A DNA stretch of 64,000 nt from Mesorhizobium sp. M7A.F.Ca.US.008.03.1.1 (GCF_003997495.1 NZ_RZRU01000007.1:186001-250000), one strand, 5' to 3'; numbered from the stretch's first letter, positions 16,607-26,889 are shown. Numbers and translations: made by a program. Notes: generated from the letters alone by a model not told the origin.

Positions 16607-17236
16607 ATGAAGAACCCCGTCGAAACCTACATGAACCTCGTTCCGATGGTGGTCGAACAGACCAATCGCGGCGAGCGGGCCTACGACATTTTCTCGCGCC
16701 TCCTCAAGGAGCGCATCATTTTCATCACCGGTCCGGTCGAGGACGGCATGGCGACGCTGGTCTGCGCGCAGCTTTTGTTCCTCGAAGCCGAGAATCCGAA
16801 GAAAGAGATCAACCTCTATATCAATTCTCCGGGCGGCGTCGTCACCTCGGGCATGGCGATCTACGACACCATGCAGTTCATCAAGCCGGCCGTGTCGACG
16901 CTTTGCATCGGCCAGGCGGCTTCGATGGGCTCGCTGCTTCTGACCGCCGGTCACAAGGATATGCGCTTTGCCACGCCGAACGCCCGCATCATGGTTCACC
17001 AGCCTTCCGGCGGCTTCCAGGGCCAGGCGTCCGACATCGAGCGCCACGCCATGGATATCGTCAAGCTGAAGCGTCGCCTCAACGAGGTCTACGTCAAGCA
17101 CACCGGCAAGAGCTACGAAGAGATCGAGAAGACGCTCGACCGCGACCATTTCATGACTGCCGACGAAGCCAGGGATTTCGGCCTCATCGACAAGGTCATT
17201 TCGTCGCGCGAGCCGCCTGAAGGCGCTGTGGCATAA
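16607..17236 (+). CDS. clpP: ATP-dependent Clp protease proteolytic subunit
   Basis: ClpP (209 residues) forms the tetradecameric serine-protease barrel used by ClpX and ClpA for regulated proteolysis. The catalytic triad is complete: S106 in GQAASMGS, H131 in MVHQPSGG and D180 in DRDHF. The N-terminal [21 protein letters not shown] and the handle region are as in E. coli ClpP. It is followed 297 bp downstream by clpX and then lon, a conserved proteobacterial arrangement, and is transcribed in the same direction. Confidence 0.98.
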   Translation: MKNPVETYMNLVPMVVEQTNRGERAYDIFSRLLKERIIFITGPVEDGMATLVCAQLLFLEAENPKKEINLYINSPGGVVTSGMAIYDTMQFIKPAVSTLCIGQAASMGSLLLTAGHKDMRFATPNARIMVHQPSGGFQGQASDIERHAMDIVKLKRRLNEVYVKHTGKSYEEIEKTLDRDHFMTADEARDFGLIDKVISSREPPEGAVA

Positions 17237-17533
17237 GGGCTTATTGGCAGTTGGATGGCGGCATCACGCGCTTTTGGTGTGTCTTGCGGCATTTCGGCCA
17301 CAATTGGCTGTTCCCTCGGGGGACAGGATTGCCTACGTTAAGGCTATGTTGAGTTTCGGCGGCTTAGCTTTATGCGGGGTTGTCGCGAATCATTGCCACG
17401 TTTTCTGATTTGTGTTTCGTACGGAATGCGTTGCGGGAGCCGGGACACACTGGCGGCGGCGGATTCCCGCGATAGATAGAGTATGCGCCCTTTCAGCCAG
17501 ACCATCGGCGGGCGGCCATGAAAGGACATGAAA

Positions 17534-18808
17534 ATGAGCAAGGTCGGCAACAACAGCGGCGATTCCAAGAACACGCTTTACTGCTCGTTTTGCGGCAAAA
17601 GCCAGCACGAGGTGCGCAAGCTGATCGCCGGTCCGACGGTCTTCATCTGCGACGAGTGCGTCGAGCTCTGCATGGACATCATCCGTGAGGAGAACAAGAC
17701 CTCGATGGTGAAGTCACGCGAAGGCGTGCCGACACCGCAGGAGATCCTCAAGGTTCTCGACGACTATGTGATCGGCCAGCCCTACGCCAAGCGCGTGCTG
17801 TCGGTGGCGGTCCACAACCACTACAAGCGCCTCGCGCACGCCGGCAAGAACAACGATGTCGAACTGGCGAAGTCCAACATCCTTTTGATCGGCCCGACCG
17901 GTTGCGGCAAGACGCTGCTCGCGCAGACGCTGGCCCGCATCATCGACGTGCCCTTCACCATGGCTGACGCGACGACGCTGACCGAAGCCGGTTATGTCGG
18001 CGAGGACGTCGAGAACATCATCCTGAAGCTGTTGCAATCGGCCGACTACAATGTCGAGCGGGCCCAGCGTGGCATCGTCTACATCGACGAAATCGACAAG
18101 ATTTCGCGCAAGTCCGACAATCCCTCGATCACCCGCGACGTGTCGGGCGAGGGCGTGCAGCAGGCGCTCCTGAAGATCATGGAAGGCACCGTCGCCTCCG
18201 TGCCCCCGCAGGGCGGCAGGAAGCATCCACAGCAGGAGTTCCTGCAGGTCGACACCGCCAACATCCTGTTCATCTGCGGCGGCGCCTTCGCCGGGCTGGA
18301 CAAGATCATCTCGGATCGCGGCCGCAAGACCTCGATCGGCTTCGGCGCCATCGTCGCTTCGCCGGAGGATCGCCGCACTGGCGATGTTTTCCGCCTGGTC
18401 GAGCCCGAGGATCTGTTGAAGTTCGGTCTTATCCCCGAATTTGTCGGCCGTCTGCCGGTCTTGGCGACGCTGGAAGACCTTGACGAACCGGCGCTGATCC
18501 AGATCCTGACCGAGCCGAAGAACGCGCTGGTCAAGCAGTATCAGCGGCTGTTCGAGATGGAGAATGTCGACCTGACCTTCCACGAGAACGCTCTTTCGGC
18601 GATCGCCAAGCGCGCCATCGAGCGCAAGACCGGCGCGCGCGGCCTGCGTTCGATCATGGAGGCGATCCTGCTCGACACGATGTTCGAGCTTCCCGCACTC
18701 GAAGGCGTGCGCGAAGTGGTGATTTCGGAGGAGGTGGTGACCGGCAGTGCCCGGCCGCTCTACATCTACTCCGAGCAGAAGGAAAAGAAGGGCAATGTCA
18801 GCGCCTGA
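17534..18808 (+). CDS. clpX: ATP-dependent Clp protease ATP-binding subunit ClpX
   Basis: ClpX (424 residues) is the hexameric unfoldase that feeds proteins to ClpP. The N-terminal C4 zinc domain is present (C17, C20, C39, C42), followed by the AAA+ core with Walker A GPTGCGKT, Walker B YIDEIDKI, and the pore and sensor motifs. Two in-frame ATGs lie at 17528 and 17534; the second is chosen because AAGG sits 8 bases before it, and only 2 bases before the first. In alphaproteobacteria ClpXP degrades cell-cycle regulators such as CtrA, but that is known from Caulobacter and not shown here. Confidence 0.98.
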   Translation: MSKVGNNSGDSKNTLYCSFCGKSQHEVRKLIAGPTVFICDECVELCMDIIREENKTSMVKSREGVPTPQEILKVLDDYVIGQPYAKRVLSVAVHNHYKRLAHAGKNNDVELAKSNILLIGPTGCGKTLLAQTLARIIDVPFTMADATTLTEAGYVGEDVENIILKLLQSADYNVERAQRGIVYIDEIDKISRKSDNPSITRDVSGEGVQQALLKIMEGTVASVPPQGGRKHPQQEFLQVDTANILFICGGAFAGLDKIISDRGRKTSIGFGAIVASPEDRRTGDVFRLVEPEDLLKFGLIPEFVGRLPVLATLEDLDEPALIQILTEPKNALVKQYQRLFEMENVDLTFHENALSAIAKRAIERKTGARGLRSIMEAILLDTMFELPALEGVREVVISEEVVTGSARPLYIYSEQKEKKGNVSA

Positions 18809-19115
18809 CATGAGCCCGCAGCGAAATTCTGAAACGGCGCCGCAAGGCGCCGTTTTGCTGTCGCACAGCGGTTTTACGCGGCGTATGGGCTTGGCGTCGC
18901 AAATGTGTCACTCGCGGACGGGTTGGACGTGCGGATTTGGACACGCCCCTTGATCTTTGGGGGTTGTGCATCCAACTAACTGGAGAAGGCCGAGGTGCCC
19001 GATTTCTGTGCTGTAAAACTCCCGTCACAAACGGTGGTAGGCGGAACGATCCCCGGTCGTTAATATAAGATTCGCGGTTGGCTCAATTAGCGGCCGCGAC
19101 ATGAAAGGTTGGACA
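18809..19115. other. Intergenic region between clpX and lon, 307 bases
   Basis: It holds the clpX terminator (18832-18856) and the lon promoter region. A TATAAG at about 19065 could serve as a -10 box, but no matching -35 box was found, and no RpoH-type heat-shock promoter could be identified with confidence. Confidence 0.4.
18832..18856 (+). terminator. Intrinsic terminator after clpX
   Basis: A 10-bp stem (AAACGGCGCC with GGCGCCGTTT, loop GCAA) is followed by a short T-run, 24 bases after the clpX stop. The arms make it bidirectional in principle. Confidence 0.88.
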
Positions 19116-21527
19116 ATGGCCAAAGTATCCAAGGCACCCAGCGACGGCGTCTTCGCAGTTCTCCCACTGCGCGACATCGTGGTGTTCCCGCACATGATCG
19201 TTCCGCTCTTCGTTGGGCGTGAGAAGTCGATCAAGGCGCTGGAAGAGGTGATGGGTCAGGAAAAGCAGATCCTGCTTGCCACCCAGATGAATGCCGCCGA
19301 CGACGATCCCGAGCCCGATGCCATCTTCGACATCGGCACGCTCGCCAATGTGCTGCAATTGCTCAAGCTGCCCGACGGCACCGTCAAGGTTCTGGTCGAA
19401 GGCGCTTCGCGTGCGAAGATCGTCTCGTTCACCGATCGTCCCGACTTCCACGAGGCCCGCGCCGCGGCGCTGGTCGAGCCCGAAGAGGAAGAGGTCGAGG
19501 TTGAGGCGCTGGCGCGTTCGGTCGTCACCGACTTCGAGAACTACGTCAAGCTGAACAAGAAGATCTCGCCCGAAGTGGTGGGTGCTGCCAGCCAGATCGA
19601 CGACTATTCCAAGCTCGCCGACACGGTTGCCTCGCATCTCGCCATCAAGATCCCTGAAAAGCAGGAAATGCTGGCCACGCTCTCGGTCAAGGAGCGGCTG
19701 GAAAAGGCTATGGGCTTCATGGAAGCCGAAATCTCCGTCCTGCAGGTGGAGAAGCGCATCCGCTCGCGCGTCAAGCGCCAGATGGAGAAGACGCAGCGCG
19801 AATACTACCTCAACGAGCAGATGAAGGCGATTCAGAAGGAACTCGGCGAAGGCGAGGACGGCCGTGACGAGGCCGCCGAGATCGAGGCGCGCATCAAGAA
19901 GACCAAGCTCTCCAAGGAGGCCCGCGAAAAGGCGGAAGCCGAGTTGAAGAAGCTCCGGACGATGTCGCCGATGTCGGCTGAATCGACCGTCGTGCGCAAC
20001 TATCTCGACTGGATCCTGTCTATCCCGTGGGGCAAGAACTCCAAGGTCAAGCAGGACCTGGCTTTCGCGCAGAACGTGCTCGACACCGATCATTTCGGCC
20101 TCGACAAGGTCAAGGAGCGCATCGTCGAGTATCTCGCCGTGCAAAGCCGCCAGAAGAAGCTGAAGGGGCCGATCCTGTGCCTCGTCGGCCCTCCCGGCGT
20201 AGGCAAGACCTCGCTCGGCAAGTCGATCGCCAAGGCGACCGGTCGCGAATTCATCCGCATGGCGCTTGGCGGCGTGCGTGACGAGGCCGAGATCCGTGGC
20301 CACCGGCGGACCTATATCGGCTCGATGCCCGGCAAGGTCATCCAGTCGATGAAGAAAGCCAAGAAGTCCAACCCGCTTTTCCTGCTCGACGAGATCGACA
20401 AGATGGGCCAGGACTTCCGTGGCGATCCGTCATCGGCATTGCTTGAGGTTCTCGACCCGGAACAGAACTCGACGTTCATGGACCATTACCTCGAGGTCGA
20501 ATACGACCTGTCGAGCGTGATGTTCGTGACGACGGCGAACACGCTGAACATCCCGGCGCCCTTGATGGACCGCATGGAGATCATCCGTATCGCCGGCTAC
20601 ACCGAGGACGAGAAGATCGAGATCGCCAAGCGGCACCTGATGCCGAAGGTGATCCGCGATCACGCCCTGCAGCCGAAGGAGTTTTCCGTCGGTGAGGACG
20701 CGATCCGCGCCATCGTCCAGACCTACACCCGTGAAGCGGGCGTCAGGAGCCTGGAGCGCGAGCTGATGAAGCTCGGGCGCAAGGCGGTGACCGAGATCCT
20801 AAAGACGAAGAAGAAGACGGTGAGCATCACGGCGGAGAACCTCTCCGATTACCTTGGTGTCCAGCGCTTCCGCTTCGGCCAGGTCGAGGCTGACGATCAG
20901 GTCGGTGTCGTCACAGGTCTTGCCTGGACGGAAGTCGGCGGCGAACTGCTGACGGTCGAAGGCGTAATGATGCCCGGCAAGGGCCGCATGACGGTGACAG
21001 GCAATCTGCGCGACGTGATGAAGGAATCGATTTCGGCGGCGGCCTCCTATGTCCGCTCGCGCGCCGTCGATTTCGGCATCGAGCCGCCGCTGTTCGACAA
21101 GCGCGACATCCACGTGCACTTGCCGGAAGGCGCCACGCCGAAGGACGGCCCGTCGGCAGGTGCTGCCATGGCGACAGCCATTGTGTCGGTGCTGACGGGT
21201 ATTCCGGTCCGGGCGGATGTGGCGATGACCGGCGAGATAACGCTTCGCGGCCGCATCCTGCCGATCGGCGGGCTCAAGGAGAAGCTGCTCGCCGCACTGC
21301 GCGGCGGCATCAAGAAGGTGCTGATCCCGGAAGACAATGCCAAGGACCTGGCGGAGATTCCGGACAATGTGAAGAACGGCATGGAGATCATTCCGGTCTC
21401 ACGTGTCGGCGAGGTGTTGCGCCACGCGCTGGTGCGTATGCCGGAGCCGATCGAATGGGTCGAACCGGTCAATCCGCCGGCCACGACAGACAGTGCCGAC
21501 GACGCTGGAAAGTCCCTGGCGCATTAG
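19116..21527 (+). CDS. lon: ATP-dependent protease Lon
   Basis: Lon (803 residues) degrades misfolded and regulatory proteins in the cytoplasm. The N-terminal substrate domain ([22 protein letters not shown]) is followed by the AAA+ module with Walker [11 protein letters not shown] and Walker [10 protein letters not shown], and the protease domain with the Ser-Lys dyad S680 (DGPSAGAAM) and K723 (GGLKEKL). The start at MAKVSK is preferred to the ATG five codons earlier because AAAGG lies at the right distance. In Caulobacter and Sinorhizobium Lon controls DnaA, CcrM or polysaccharide regulators. Confidence 0.98.
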   Translation: MAKVSKAPSDGVFAVLPLRDIVVFPHMIVPLFVGREKSIKALEEVMGQEKQILLATQMNAADDDPEPDAIFDIGTLANVLQLLKLPDGTVKVLVEGASRAKIVSFTDRPDFHEARAAALVEPEEEEVEVEALARSVVTDFENYVKLNKKISPEVVGAASQIDDYSKLADTVASHLAIKIPEKQEMLATLSVKERLEKAMGFMEAEISVLQVEKRIRSRVKRQMEKTQREYYLNEQMKAIQKELGEGEDGRDEAAEIEARIKKTKLSKEAREKAEAELKKLRTMSPMSAESTVVRNYLDWILSIPWGKNSKVKQDLAFAQNVLDTDHFGLDKVKERIVEYLAVQSRQKKLKGPILCLVGPPGVGKTSLGKSIAKATGREFIRMALGGVRDEAEIRGHRRTYIGSMPGKVIQSMKKAKKSNPLFLLDEIDKMGQDFRGDPSSALLEVLDPEQNSTFMDHYLEVEYDLSSVMFVTTANTLNIPAPLMDRMEIIRIAGYTEDEKIEIAKRHLMPKVIRDHALQPKEFSVGEDAIRAIVQTYTREAGVRSLERELMKLGRKAVTEILKTKKKTVSITAENLSDYLGVQRFRFGQVEADDQVGVVTGLAWTEVGGELLTVEGVMMPGKGRMTVTGNLRDVMKESISAAASYVRSRAVDFGIEPPLFDKRDIHVHLPEGATPKDGPSAGAAMATAIVSVLTGIPVRADVAMTGEITLRGRILPIGGLKEKLLAALRGGIKKVLIPEDNAKDLAEIPDNVKNGMEIIPVSRVGEVLRHALVRMPEPIEWVEPVNPPATTDSADDAGKSLAH

Positions 21528-21580
21528 AGCGCCAGGCGTCCATCTGGACGCACAAATGACGTTCTAACGCTCAGACTTGC

Positions 21581-21623
21581 GCATGGCCCCTGCCGAAAAC
21601 CAGCTACGGTTTTCGGGCCATGC
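21581..21623. repeat. Dispersed palindrome, copy B
   Basis: Outer arms GCATGGCCC and GGGCCATGC enclose CCGAAAAC and GGTTTTCGG. It lies between lon and its terminator and shares the inner CGAAAA...TTTTCG part with the copies near 11275, 48868, 48923 and 54370. Confidence 0.65.
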
Positions 21624-21659
21624 GTTGGTTTTCGTCAAGGTTGCAGCGCACAAACGGAG

Positions 21660-21684
21660 AGCCGGGCCTAGCGCCCGGCTTTTT
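21660..21684 (+). terminator. Intrinsic terminator after lon
   Basis: An 8-bp stem (AGCCGGGC with GCCCGGCT) is followed by five T. It lies 133 bases after the lon stop and before the hup promoter. Confidence 0.82.
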
Positions 21685-21740
21685 CATGTGAAAAACCCAG
21701 CGTTTCCGGGCTTTTTCCGCTTTTTTCCTGCCTTTTCGAC

Positions 21741-21769
21741 TTGGTTGCGGCAACGCTTCTTTCTAAAGT
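21741..21769 (+). promoter_or_regulatory. Probable promoter of the HU gene
   Basis: TTGGTT (21741-21746) and TAAAGT (21764-21769) are separated by 17 bases. Transcription would begin near 21776, giving a leader of about 50 bases before the ATG at 21825. Confidence 0.5.
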
Positions 21770-21824
21770 CCGTTTCCTGCCGGATGAGTCGTTAGTTCCG
21801 GTGTTCTCATGGAAGGGAATTTTT

Positions 21825-22097
21825 ATGAACAAGAACGAACTGGTGTCCGCTGTCGCCGACGCCGCGAGCATTTCGAAGGGTGACGCGCAGTCGGCGGTCG
21901 ATGCGGTATTTTCCACCATCACCGGCGAACTGAAGAAAGGCGGCGATGTCCGGCTTGTCGGCTTTGGCAATTTCACCGTGTCAAAGCGTGCCGCCTCGAC
22001 CGGCCGCAATCCTCAGACCGGCGCCGAAGTGAAGATCCCGGCGCGTACCGTGCCGAAGTTCTCGGCCGGCAAAGGCCTCAAGGACGCAGTCAACTAA
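21825..22097 (+). CDS. hup: DNA-binding protein HU
   Basis: This 90-residue histone-like protein bends DNA non-specifically and helps compact the nucleoid. The family pattern is complete: MNKNELVSAVADAASISKGDAQ at the start, the GDVRLVGFGNFTVSKRAASTGRNPQTG arm with the intercalating proline loop, and VPKFSAGKGLKDAVN at the end. GGAAGGGAA precedes the ATG. It follows lon, as in many proteobacteria, but has its own promoter and a double terminator. Confidence 0.96.
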   Translation: MNKNELVSAVADAASISKGDAQSAVDAVFSTITGELKKGGDVRLVGFGNFTVSKRAASTGRNPQTGAEVKIPARTVPKFSAGKGLKDAVN

Positions 22098-22115
22098 GCG
22101 TTTTTTCTTTTCAGA

Positions 22116-22215
22116 GACCAGAAAAGCCGGGCTTGCCCGGCTTTTCATTTTTATGCCCACCGCAGGCACATGCGACCAGAAAAGCCGGGCTTGCCCGGCT
22201 TTTCATTTTTGTGCC
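22116..22215 (+). terminator. Twin intrinsic terminators from a direct duplication
   Basis: Two copies of a 42-base unit (22116-22157 and 22174-22215, one mismatch seen) each contain a hairpin GAAAAGCCGGGC / GCCCGGCTTTTC followed by a T-rich tail. They lie 18 bases after the HU stop. Being palindromic, they may also terminate the convergent aldo/keto reductase gene on minus. Confidence 0.85.
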
Positions 22216-22234
22216 TGACGCGATGGCGGCCGGC

Positions 22235-23257
22235 TTATGCGGTCGGCGCTTCAGGGCGCATAAGACCTTGCTTCTTGAGGTCGGCCCAAAGCGCTGCGGG
22301 CAGTTTCGCATCGAGCAGCGAGCGATTGCTCTCGACCTCGCTCGGCCGCTGGCCACCGGGGATCACCGAGACGACCGAGGGATGCAGCAGCGGGAATTGC
22401 AGGGCGGCCTCGATCAGCCTGACACCATGACGCTTGCAGACGTTTTCGATCCCGGCGACCCGGTCGAGGATGTCCTCCGGCGCTTCGGAGTAGTTGTAGT
22501 AGGCGCCGGGCTTCGGTCCGGTCGCCAGGATGCCGGAGTTGTAGGGTCCGCCGAGAACGATGCCGATGCCGCGTGCCTGGCAGAGAGGCAGGAACGACGT
22601 CAGCGCCTCCTGTTCCAGGAGCGTATAGCGCCCTGCCAGCAGGAACAGGTCGAAGTCGCCGCGCTCGGCCAGCGTCTGCGCGACCTGCCACTCATTGATG
22701 CCGCCACCGAACGCCTTGATGACGCCCTGGTCGCGCAGCGAAAGCAAGCCGTAGTAGCCCGAGCGCATGAACTCCTCGATGCGCCGGTCGGAGGCTTCCT
22801 TGCTGCCGTGCGTGAAGATGTCGACATCGTGCACGAAGAGGATGTCGATCCGGTCGACGCCGAGGCGCTCAAGCGAGGCTTCGAACGAGCGCATGACACC
22901 GTCATAGCTGTAGTCGTACACCTCGCGGCGTGATGGCGTGTCGAAGAACTTGCCAATGCCGGTGCGCTCTTCGGGCGGGCAGGCGCGCATGATGCGGCCG
23001 ACCTTGCTCGACAGCACATAGTCGTCGCGCTTCTTGCCGCGCAGGAACGGGTTGAGCCGCGTTTCCGACAGGCCGAGCCCATAGAGCGGCGCGGTGTCGT
23101 AGTAGCGGCAGCCGGTCGCCCAGGCGGCCTCCAGCGTGGCGTTGGCGTCCTCGTCGGAGACGGCACGGTAGAGGTTGCCGAGCGGCGCCGTGCCGAAGCC
23201 GAGCTCGGTGAAACTGATGCCGCCATTGCCGATGCGGTCGAAATGCCGTGTCTTCAT
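22235..23257 (-). CDS. Aldo/keto reductase (aldose dehydrogenase-like)
   Basis: This 340-residue barrel enzyme has the intact AKR tetrad D54, Y59 (RYYDTAPLYG), K85 (LSSKVG) and H142 (ILFVHDVD). Its sequence is close to the D-threo-aldose 1-dehydrogenase / L-fucose dehydrogenase and pyridoxal 4-dehydrogenase group (SDEDANATLEAAW, FGGGINEWQ). A role in oxidising a free sugar to its lactone is likely but unproven. It is divergent from the SIS-creatininase pair and lies near a FucU-type mutarotase and a kinase, supporting a role in sugar catabolism. The specific sugar is unknown. Confidence 0.86.
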   Translation of the reverse strand: MKTRHFDRIGNGGISFTELGFGTAPLGNLYRAVSDEDANATLEAAWATGCRYYDTAPLYGLGLSETRLNPFLRGKKRDDYVLSSKVGRIMRACPPEERTGIGKFFDTPSRREVYDYSYDGVMRSFEASLERLGVDRIDILFVHDVDIFTHGSKEASDRRIEEFMRSGYYGLLSLRDQGVIKAFGGGINEWQVAQTLAERGDFDLFLLAGRYTLLEQEALTSFLPLCQARGIGIVLGGPYNSGILATGPKPGAYYNYSEAPEDILDRVAGIENVCKRHGVRLIEAALQFPLLHPSVVSVIPGGQRPSEVESNRSLLDAKLPAALWADLKKQGLMRPEAPTA

Positions 23258-23362
23258 ATGCTGCCGTTTGCCTCGCTTGATTTGTCTGACATGACACTAC
23301 CACGCCTGTGATCAGGCAAAAGCATAGCTGCGCGTTGGACACGCATTTTCGCGGTTGCTAGC

Positions 23363-24001
23363 ATGAACGAAATCGAGCTGTTTGTGGCAGCAAGAGCGGC
23401 AAATACCAGGGTGATTTTCAATGGCAGGTTTGCGGTGAGCGACAAGAGCAAAAGCCTGTTCGAGACCGCGCTTGAGGAGCTGGGTGGCGTGCTGGCACGC
23501 ATCGACGAAAGCCGGATCGACGCCGCCTGCAAAATGCTGGCCGGCGTGCGACAGATCGTCGTCTATGGCTGCGGCCGCGAGGCCTTGCAGGTCAAGGGGT
23601 TTGCCATGCGGCTCTACCATTTGGGCCTGCCGGTTTCCGTGGTCGGCGACATGAACACGCCGCCGCTGGGGCAGGGCGATGTCTTCCTGGTCAGTTCCGG
23701 GCCGGGAGAGACCTCGACCGTGCTGACCCTGATGCAGGTCGCGCGCCAAGCAGGTGCAACCAATCTCCTGCTGACCGCCCAGGCCGAAGGCAGCGCGGCA
23801 AGGCTTGCCGACTTCACCCTGCTCATTCCTGCGCAGACCATGGCCAACGATCAGGGGGCGCAAAAAACATCGGTGCTGCCGATGGGCTCGGTGTTCGAAG
23901 GCGCGCTGTTCCTGCTGTTCGAGGTGATGGTGCTGAAGCTCAGGGAATTGATTGGCGCGTCGCCCGAAGCGATGCGCGCCCGCCACACCAACCTGGAATA
24001 G
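23363..24001 (+). CDS. SIS-domain sugar phosphate isomerase/binding protein
   Basis: The 212-residue protein has one SIS domain with the sugar-binding loops VVYGCGREALQVKGFAMRL and VSSGPGETSTVLTLMQ. It resembles 6-phospho-3-hexuloisomerase (HxlB) but lacks a partner hexulose phosphate synthase here. The upstream ATG at 23363 has no ribosome site; GTG at 23435 (VSDKSKSLF) has AGG six bases before it and may be the true start, giving 188 residues. It is followed 3 bases later by the creatininase gene, so both are translated together. Confidence 0.82.
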   Translation: MNEIELFVAARAANTRVIFNGRFAVSDKSKSLFETALEELGGVLARIDESRIDAACKMLAGVRQIVVYGCGREALQVKGFAMRLYHLGLPVSVVGDMNTPPLGQGDVFLVSSGPGETSTVLTLMQVARQAGATNLLLTAQAEGSAARLADFTLLIPAQTMANDQGAQKTSVLPMGSVFEGALFLLFEVMVLKLRELIGASPEAMRARHTNLE

Positions 24002-24004
24002 ATC

Positions 24005-24748
24005 ATGCGCTACGAACTGATGCTGCCACACCAGATCCGCAGGGCGATCGCCGAGAATTGGCCGGTCGTTCTGCCGCTCGGCGTGCTCGAATACCATGGT
24101 GAGCACATGGCCGTCGGCATGGACACGCTGGCCGTCATCAAGTCGCTGGAGCTGTTCGAAAAGGAGAAGGACGTCGTCATCCTGCCACCCTTCTACTACG
24201 GTGCGGCGAGCTATGCGGTGGCGCCGCCGGAGGGCAGCGGCTCGGTGCAGGTCGGCGGCACTGCACTGGCGCCGTTCGGTGAGGAGCTGTTCTACAGCCT
24301 GCTGCGCATCGGCTTTCGCAACATCCACGCCATCATCCACCATCAGACCGAGAACTTTGTCGCCGGCATGCCGACCGATCTGGCGTTCAAGACCGCCGGC
24401 CGCCAGGCGATCTTTCGCTTCCTCGAAAAGGAGCGCGGCGAGGGCTGGTGGGGCTCGCAGGCGATGGCGGACTATTATTCAGGGCATGCTGCGGGTGAAA
24501 ACTTCTTCAACTGGGTGCAGGTTCATCCGCTGATGTCGGCTGACATGAACGGCAAGTACCCGTTCGACCATGCCGGCATCGGCGAGACCTCGCTGATGCT
24601 GGCGCTATGCCCGGAGGCTGTCGATGCTGCGCACTTCGACGACAACAAGAGCTGGTATACGGCGAGCGCCACGGATGCTTCGGCGGAACTCGGAGAAAAG
24701 GGCGTGGCCATGATCCTTGATCATCTGCGGATGATTCTAAGGGCCTAG
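24005..24748 (+). CDS. Creatininase-family hydrolase
   Basis: The 247-residue protein has the creatininase metal-site motifs E29-x-H-G-E-H34 (LEYHGEHMAVGMD, with D40) and HHQTENFVAGMPTD in place of the usual NGHGGN. The family includes creatinine amidohydrolase, MftE peptidase and IolN-type hydrolases that open keto-inositol rings. The sugar-catabolism context (SIS protein, transporter, kinase) makes creatinine an unlikely substrate and a ring-opening hydrolase of a cyclic sugar or inositol derivative a reasonable hypothesis. It starts 3 bases after the SIS gene. Confidence 0.82.
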   Translation: MRYELMLPHQIRRAIAENWPVVLPLGVLEYHGEHMAVGMDTLAVIKSLELFEKEKDVVILPPFYYGAASYAVAPPEGSGSVQVGGTALAPFGEELFYSLLRIGFRNIHAIIHHQTENFVAGMPTDLAFKTAGRQAIFRFLEKERGEGWWGSQAMADYYSGHAAGENFFNWVQVHPLMSADMNGKYPFDHAGIGETSLMLALCPEAVDAAHFDDNKSWYTASATDASAELGEKGVAMILDHLRMILRA

Positions 24749-24763
24749 CTAGCGGGGTTCTTC

Positions 24764-24790
24764 CTTCTCCCGCAACACAAGGGGGAGAAG
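24764..24790. terminator. Hairpin between convergent genes
   Basis: CTTCTCCC pairs with GGGAGAAG across an 11-base loop. It separates the plus-strand creatininase gene from the minus-strand transporter genes. No T-run follows on either strand, so it may be a repeat rather than a terminator. Confidence 0.4.
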
Positions 24791-24804
24791 CGAAGGCCGC
24801 CCTG

Positions 24805-25722
24805 CTACTTCACCGCTCCCGCGGTCATGCCCATGATCAGATAGCGCTCCAACGCGATGCCGATGACGGCGAGCGGCGCGATGGCCGCCGTGGCGAGCGC
24901 TGCCATCGACCACCAGTTGATGCCTTGCGAGCCGGTCTGGCTCGCCACCATGACGGGGATCGTCTTGGCGTCGGTCGAGGTCAAAAGGGCGGCGAAGAAA
25001 TACTCGTTCCAGCACAGCACCATCGCCAGGATGAAGGCGGCGACCATGCCCGGCAGCGCGATCGGCATGACGATGCGGAAGAAGGCGCCCCAGATCGACA
25101 GCCCGTCGACAAGTGCGGCTTCCTCGAGCTCGACCGGGATCGAGTTGAACTGGTCGCGCATGATCCAGATGACGATCGGCAGCACCATTAGCGTGTAAAG
25201 CAGGATCAGTCCGATGCGCGTGTCGAGCAGGCCGACCTCGCGATAGAGCACCAGGAAGGGCAGGGCCAGCACCACCGGCGGCAGGATCAGCTGCGACAGG
25301 AAGAAGAACGAGATGTCCTCGTTCTTGAACCAGGCGAAATGATAGCGATAGCGGGTGAGCCCGTAGGCGGCGAGGCTGCCGATGACGATGGCGAGGCTCG
25401 ACGCGCCGACCGAGGTGATCACCGAATTCATGAAGCGCTTGAGGAACTCCTCGCGCACCGTCGAGGTCTGGAAGATCGAGTCCGGCGACAGGCCGAGCGA
25501 GCGCCAGCCTTTCCAATCCGGCTGGAAGTCGACGAAGGGAATGAGATGGCCTTGCGTGACGTCGACCGCGGTCTTGAACGAGGTCGTGATCGTCCAATAG
25601 ATCGGGAACAGGCAGATGAATGCCCAGAAGGCCAGCGCCCCGTAGATGAAGACGCGGCTGGCGAGGAAACTCGCCGGCGAGCGGATCTCCGAGGCGACAT
25701 ATTCGGTGGTCTGAACGCTCAT
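24805..25722 (-). CDS. CUT1 ABC transporter permease (MalG-like)
   Basis: This 305-residue inner-membrane permease has about six transmembrane helices and the EAA loop EEAALVDGLSIWGAFFRIVMP that contacts the ATPase. It belongs to the MalG/UgpE type of the CUT1 family for di- and oligosaccharides or polyols. It follows the other permease at 25768 with a 45-base gap that contains near-repeats of TCAATT, and shares a transcript with the binding protein at 26979. Confidence 0.93.
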   Translation of the reverse strand: MSVQTTEYVASEIRSPASFLASRVFIYGALAFWAFICLFPIYWTITTSFKTAVDVTQGHLIPFVDFQPDWKGWRSLGLSPDSIFQTSTVREEFLKRFMNSVITSVGASSLAIVIGSLAAYGLTRYRYHFAWFKNEDISFFFLSQLILPPVVLALPFLVLYREVGLLDTRIGLILLYTLMVLPIVIWIMRDQFNSIPVELEEAALVDGLSIWGAFFRIVMPIALPGMVAAFILAMVLCWNEYFFAALLTSTDAKTIPVMVASQTGSQGINWWSMAALATAAIAPLAVIGIALERYLIMGMTAGAVK

Positions 25723-25767
25723 CTTAGCTCAATTCACCCGATCTTGCTTCAATTGACCCATCCTGCT

Positions 25768-26889
25768 TCAATTCACATTGCGGACAAAACGATTGGCAAA
25801 TTTCAACAGCCACGTGACGAAGACGACGATGATCACCAGATAGGCCATCGCCAGCATGGTTCCGTAGCCGACATTCGAGCGGTCGCGATATTCGCGGTAG
25901 ATGAAGCTCGAAACGGAATCTGTAGCGCCGCCGGGCCCGCCGGACGTCACCGTAATGATGATGTCGGCAAGCTTCAGCTTGAAGATAATGCGCAGGATCA
26001 CCGCCGTCACCGACACCGGCAGCATCAGCGGGAAAGTGACCTGCCAGAAGGTCTGCCACGCATTGGCGCCATCGACGCGTGCGGCTTCGAGCACCTCGCG
26101 CGACATCGCCTGCAGCCCGGCCAAGAGCATGATCATCATGAACGGAATGAAGGTCCAGGCATCCAGTATCATGATCGATATGCGCGCGATGATCGGGTCC
26201 GAGAAGAAGGCCGGATTTTCCCAGCCGAGATGGCGCGCCAGCGTTGCGGCCGGTCCGAACCTGTACTCCATCAGCGATTTGCCGATCATCCACGACACCG
26301 CGACCGGCGACAGCATCAGCGGCATCAGGAAGACGACGCGGAAGAATTTTCGCGCCCGGATCTGGGCGTTGAGGAGCAGCGCCAGGCCGAACGCGATGAC
26401 ATACTCGACCGCCACCGCGAGCACATAGAGCACCATGTTGAACAGCGCGTTGCGGTAGTAGGGATCGGCCAGCATCTGCCAGAAATTGTCGAGCCCGTTG
26501 AACTTGCGGCCGCTGAAGGAACTGAGGTTCCAGTCGGTGAGGGCGATGTAGAACCCGAAGAGCGTCGGGAAGATCACCATGGCGATGGTGAACAACAGCG
26601 CCGGCAGCAGGAACAGGGCACGCTGGCCGTCCTCGCCGCGCGTCAGCACCTGGCCGATGCCGATCGCCACGCCCCACAGCACATAGGCATAGACGACGGG
26701 GCGCCAGGTCTCGAAGCCGATCGTATCGGCGCTGCCCTTGTAGAGGATTTCCAGCACGATCGTGGCCAGCAGGCCGAGCGTCGCAACGGCCATCAGCGCC
26801 CATCCCAGGCGTTTGCGGCCTGGAGAGATCAGATCGGAAGGGCCGGCATCTGCCGGCCACTGGTTCGCGGTCGAAGTCTGGTCAGCCAC
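25768..26889 (-). CDS. CUT1 ABC transporter permease (MalF-like)
   Basis: The 373-residue permease has an N-terminal extension with two hydrophobic segments (LMAVATLGLLATIVLEIL and VYAYVLWGVAIG) before the usual six helices, and the EAA loop LEAARVDGANAWQTFWQVTFP. This resembles MalF/UgpA. The start codon appears to be GTG at 26889. It lies between the binding protein and the MalG-like permease in a minus-strand operon. The substrate is not predictable from the permease alone. Confidence 0.9.
   Translation of the reverse strand: MADQTSTANQWPADAGPSDLISPGRKRLGWALMAVATLGLLATIVLEILYKGSADTIGFETWRPVVYAYVLWGVAIGIGQVLTRGEDGQRALFLLPALLFTIAMVIFPTLFGFYIALTDWNLSSFSGRKFNGLDNFWQMLADPYYRNALFNMVLYVLAVAVEYVIAFGLALLLNAQIRARKFFRVVFLMPLMLSPVAVSWMIGKSLMEYRFGPAATLARHLGWENPAFFSDPIIARISIMILDAWTFIPFMMIMLLAGLQAMSREVLEAARVDGANAWQTFWQVTFPLMLPVSVTAVILRIIFKLKLADIIITVTSGGPGGATDSVSSFIYREYRDRSNVGYGTMLAMAYLVIIVVFVTWLLKFANRFVRNVN

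Noticed and set aside
16268..19115. RpoH heat-shock promoters before clpP, clpX and lon
   Set aside because: Heat-shock control is expected from the family, but no sequence fitting CTTG-N17/18-CCCCAT well enough was found, so none is claimed.
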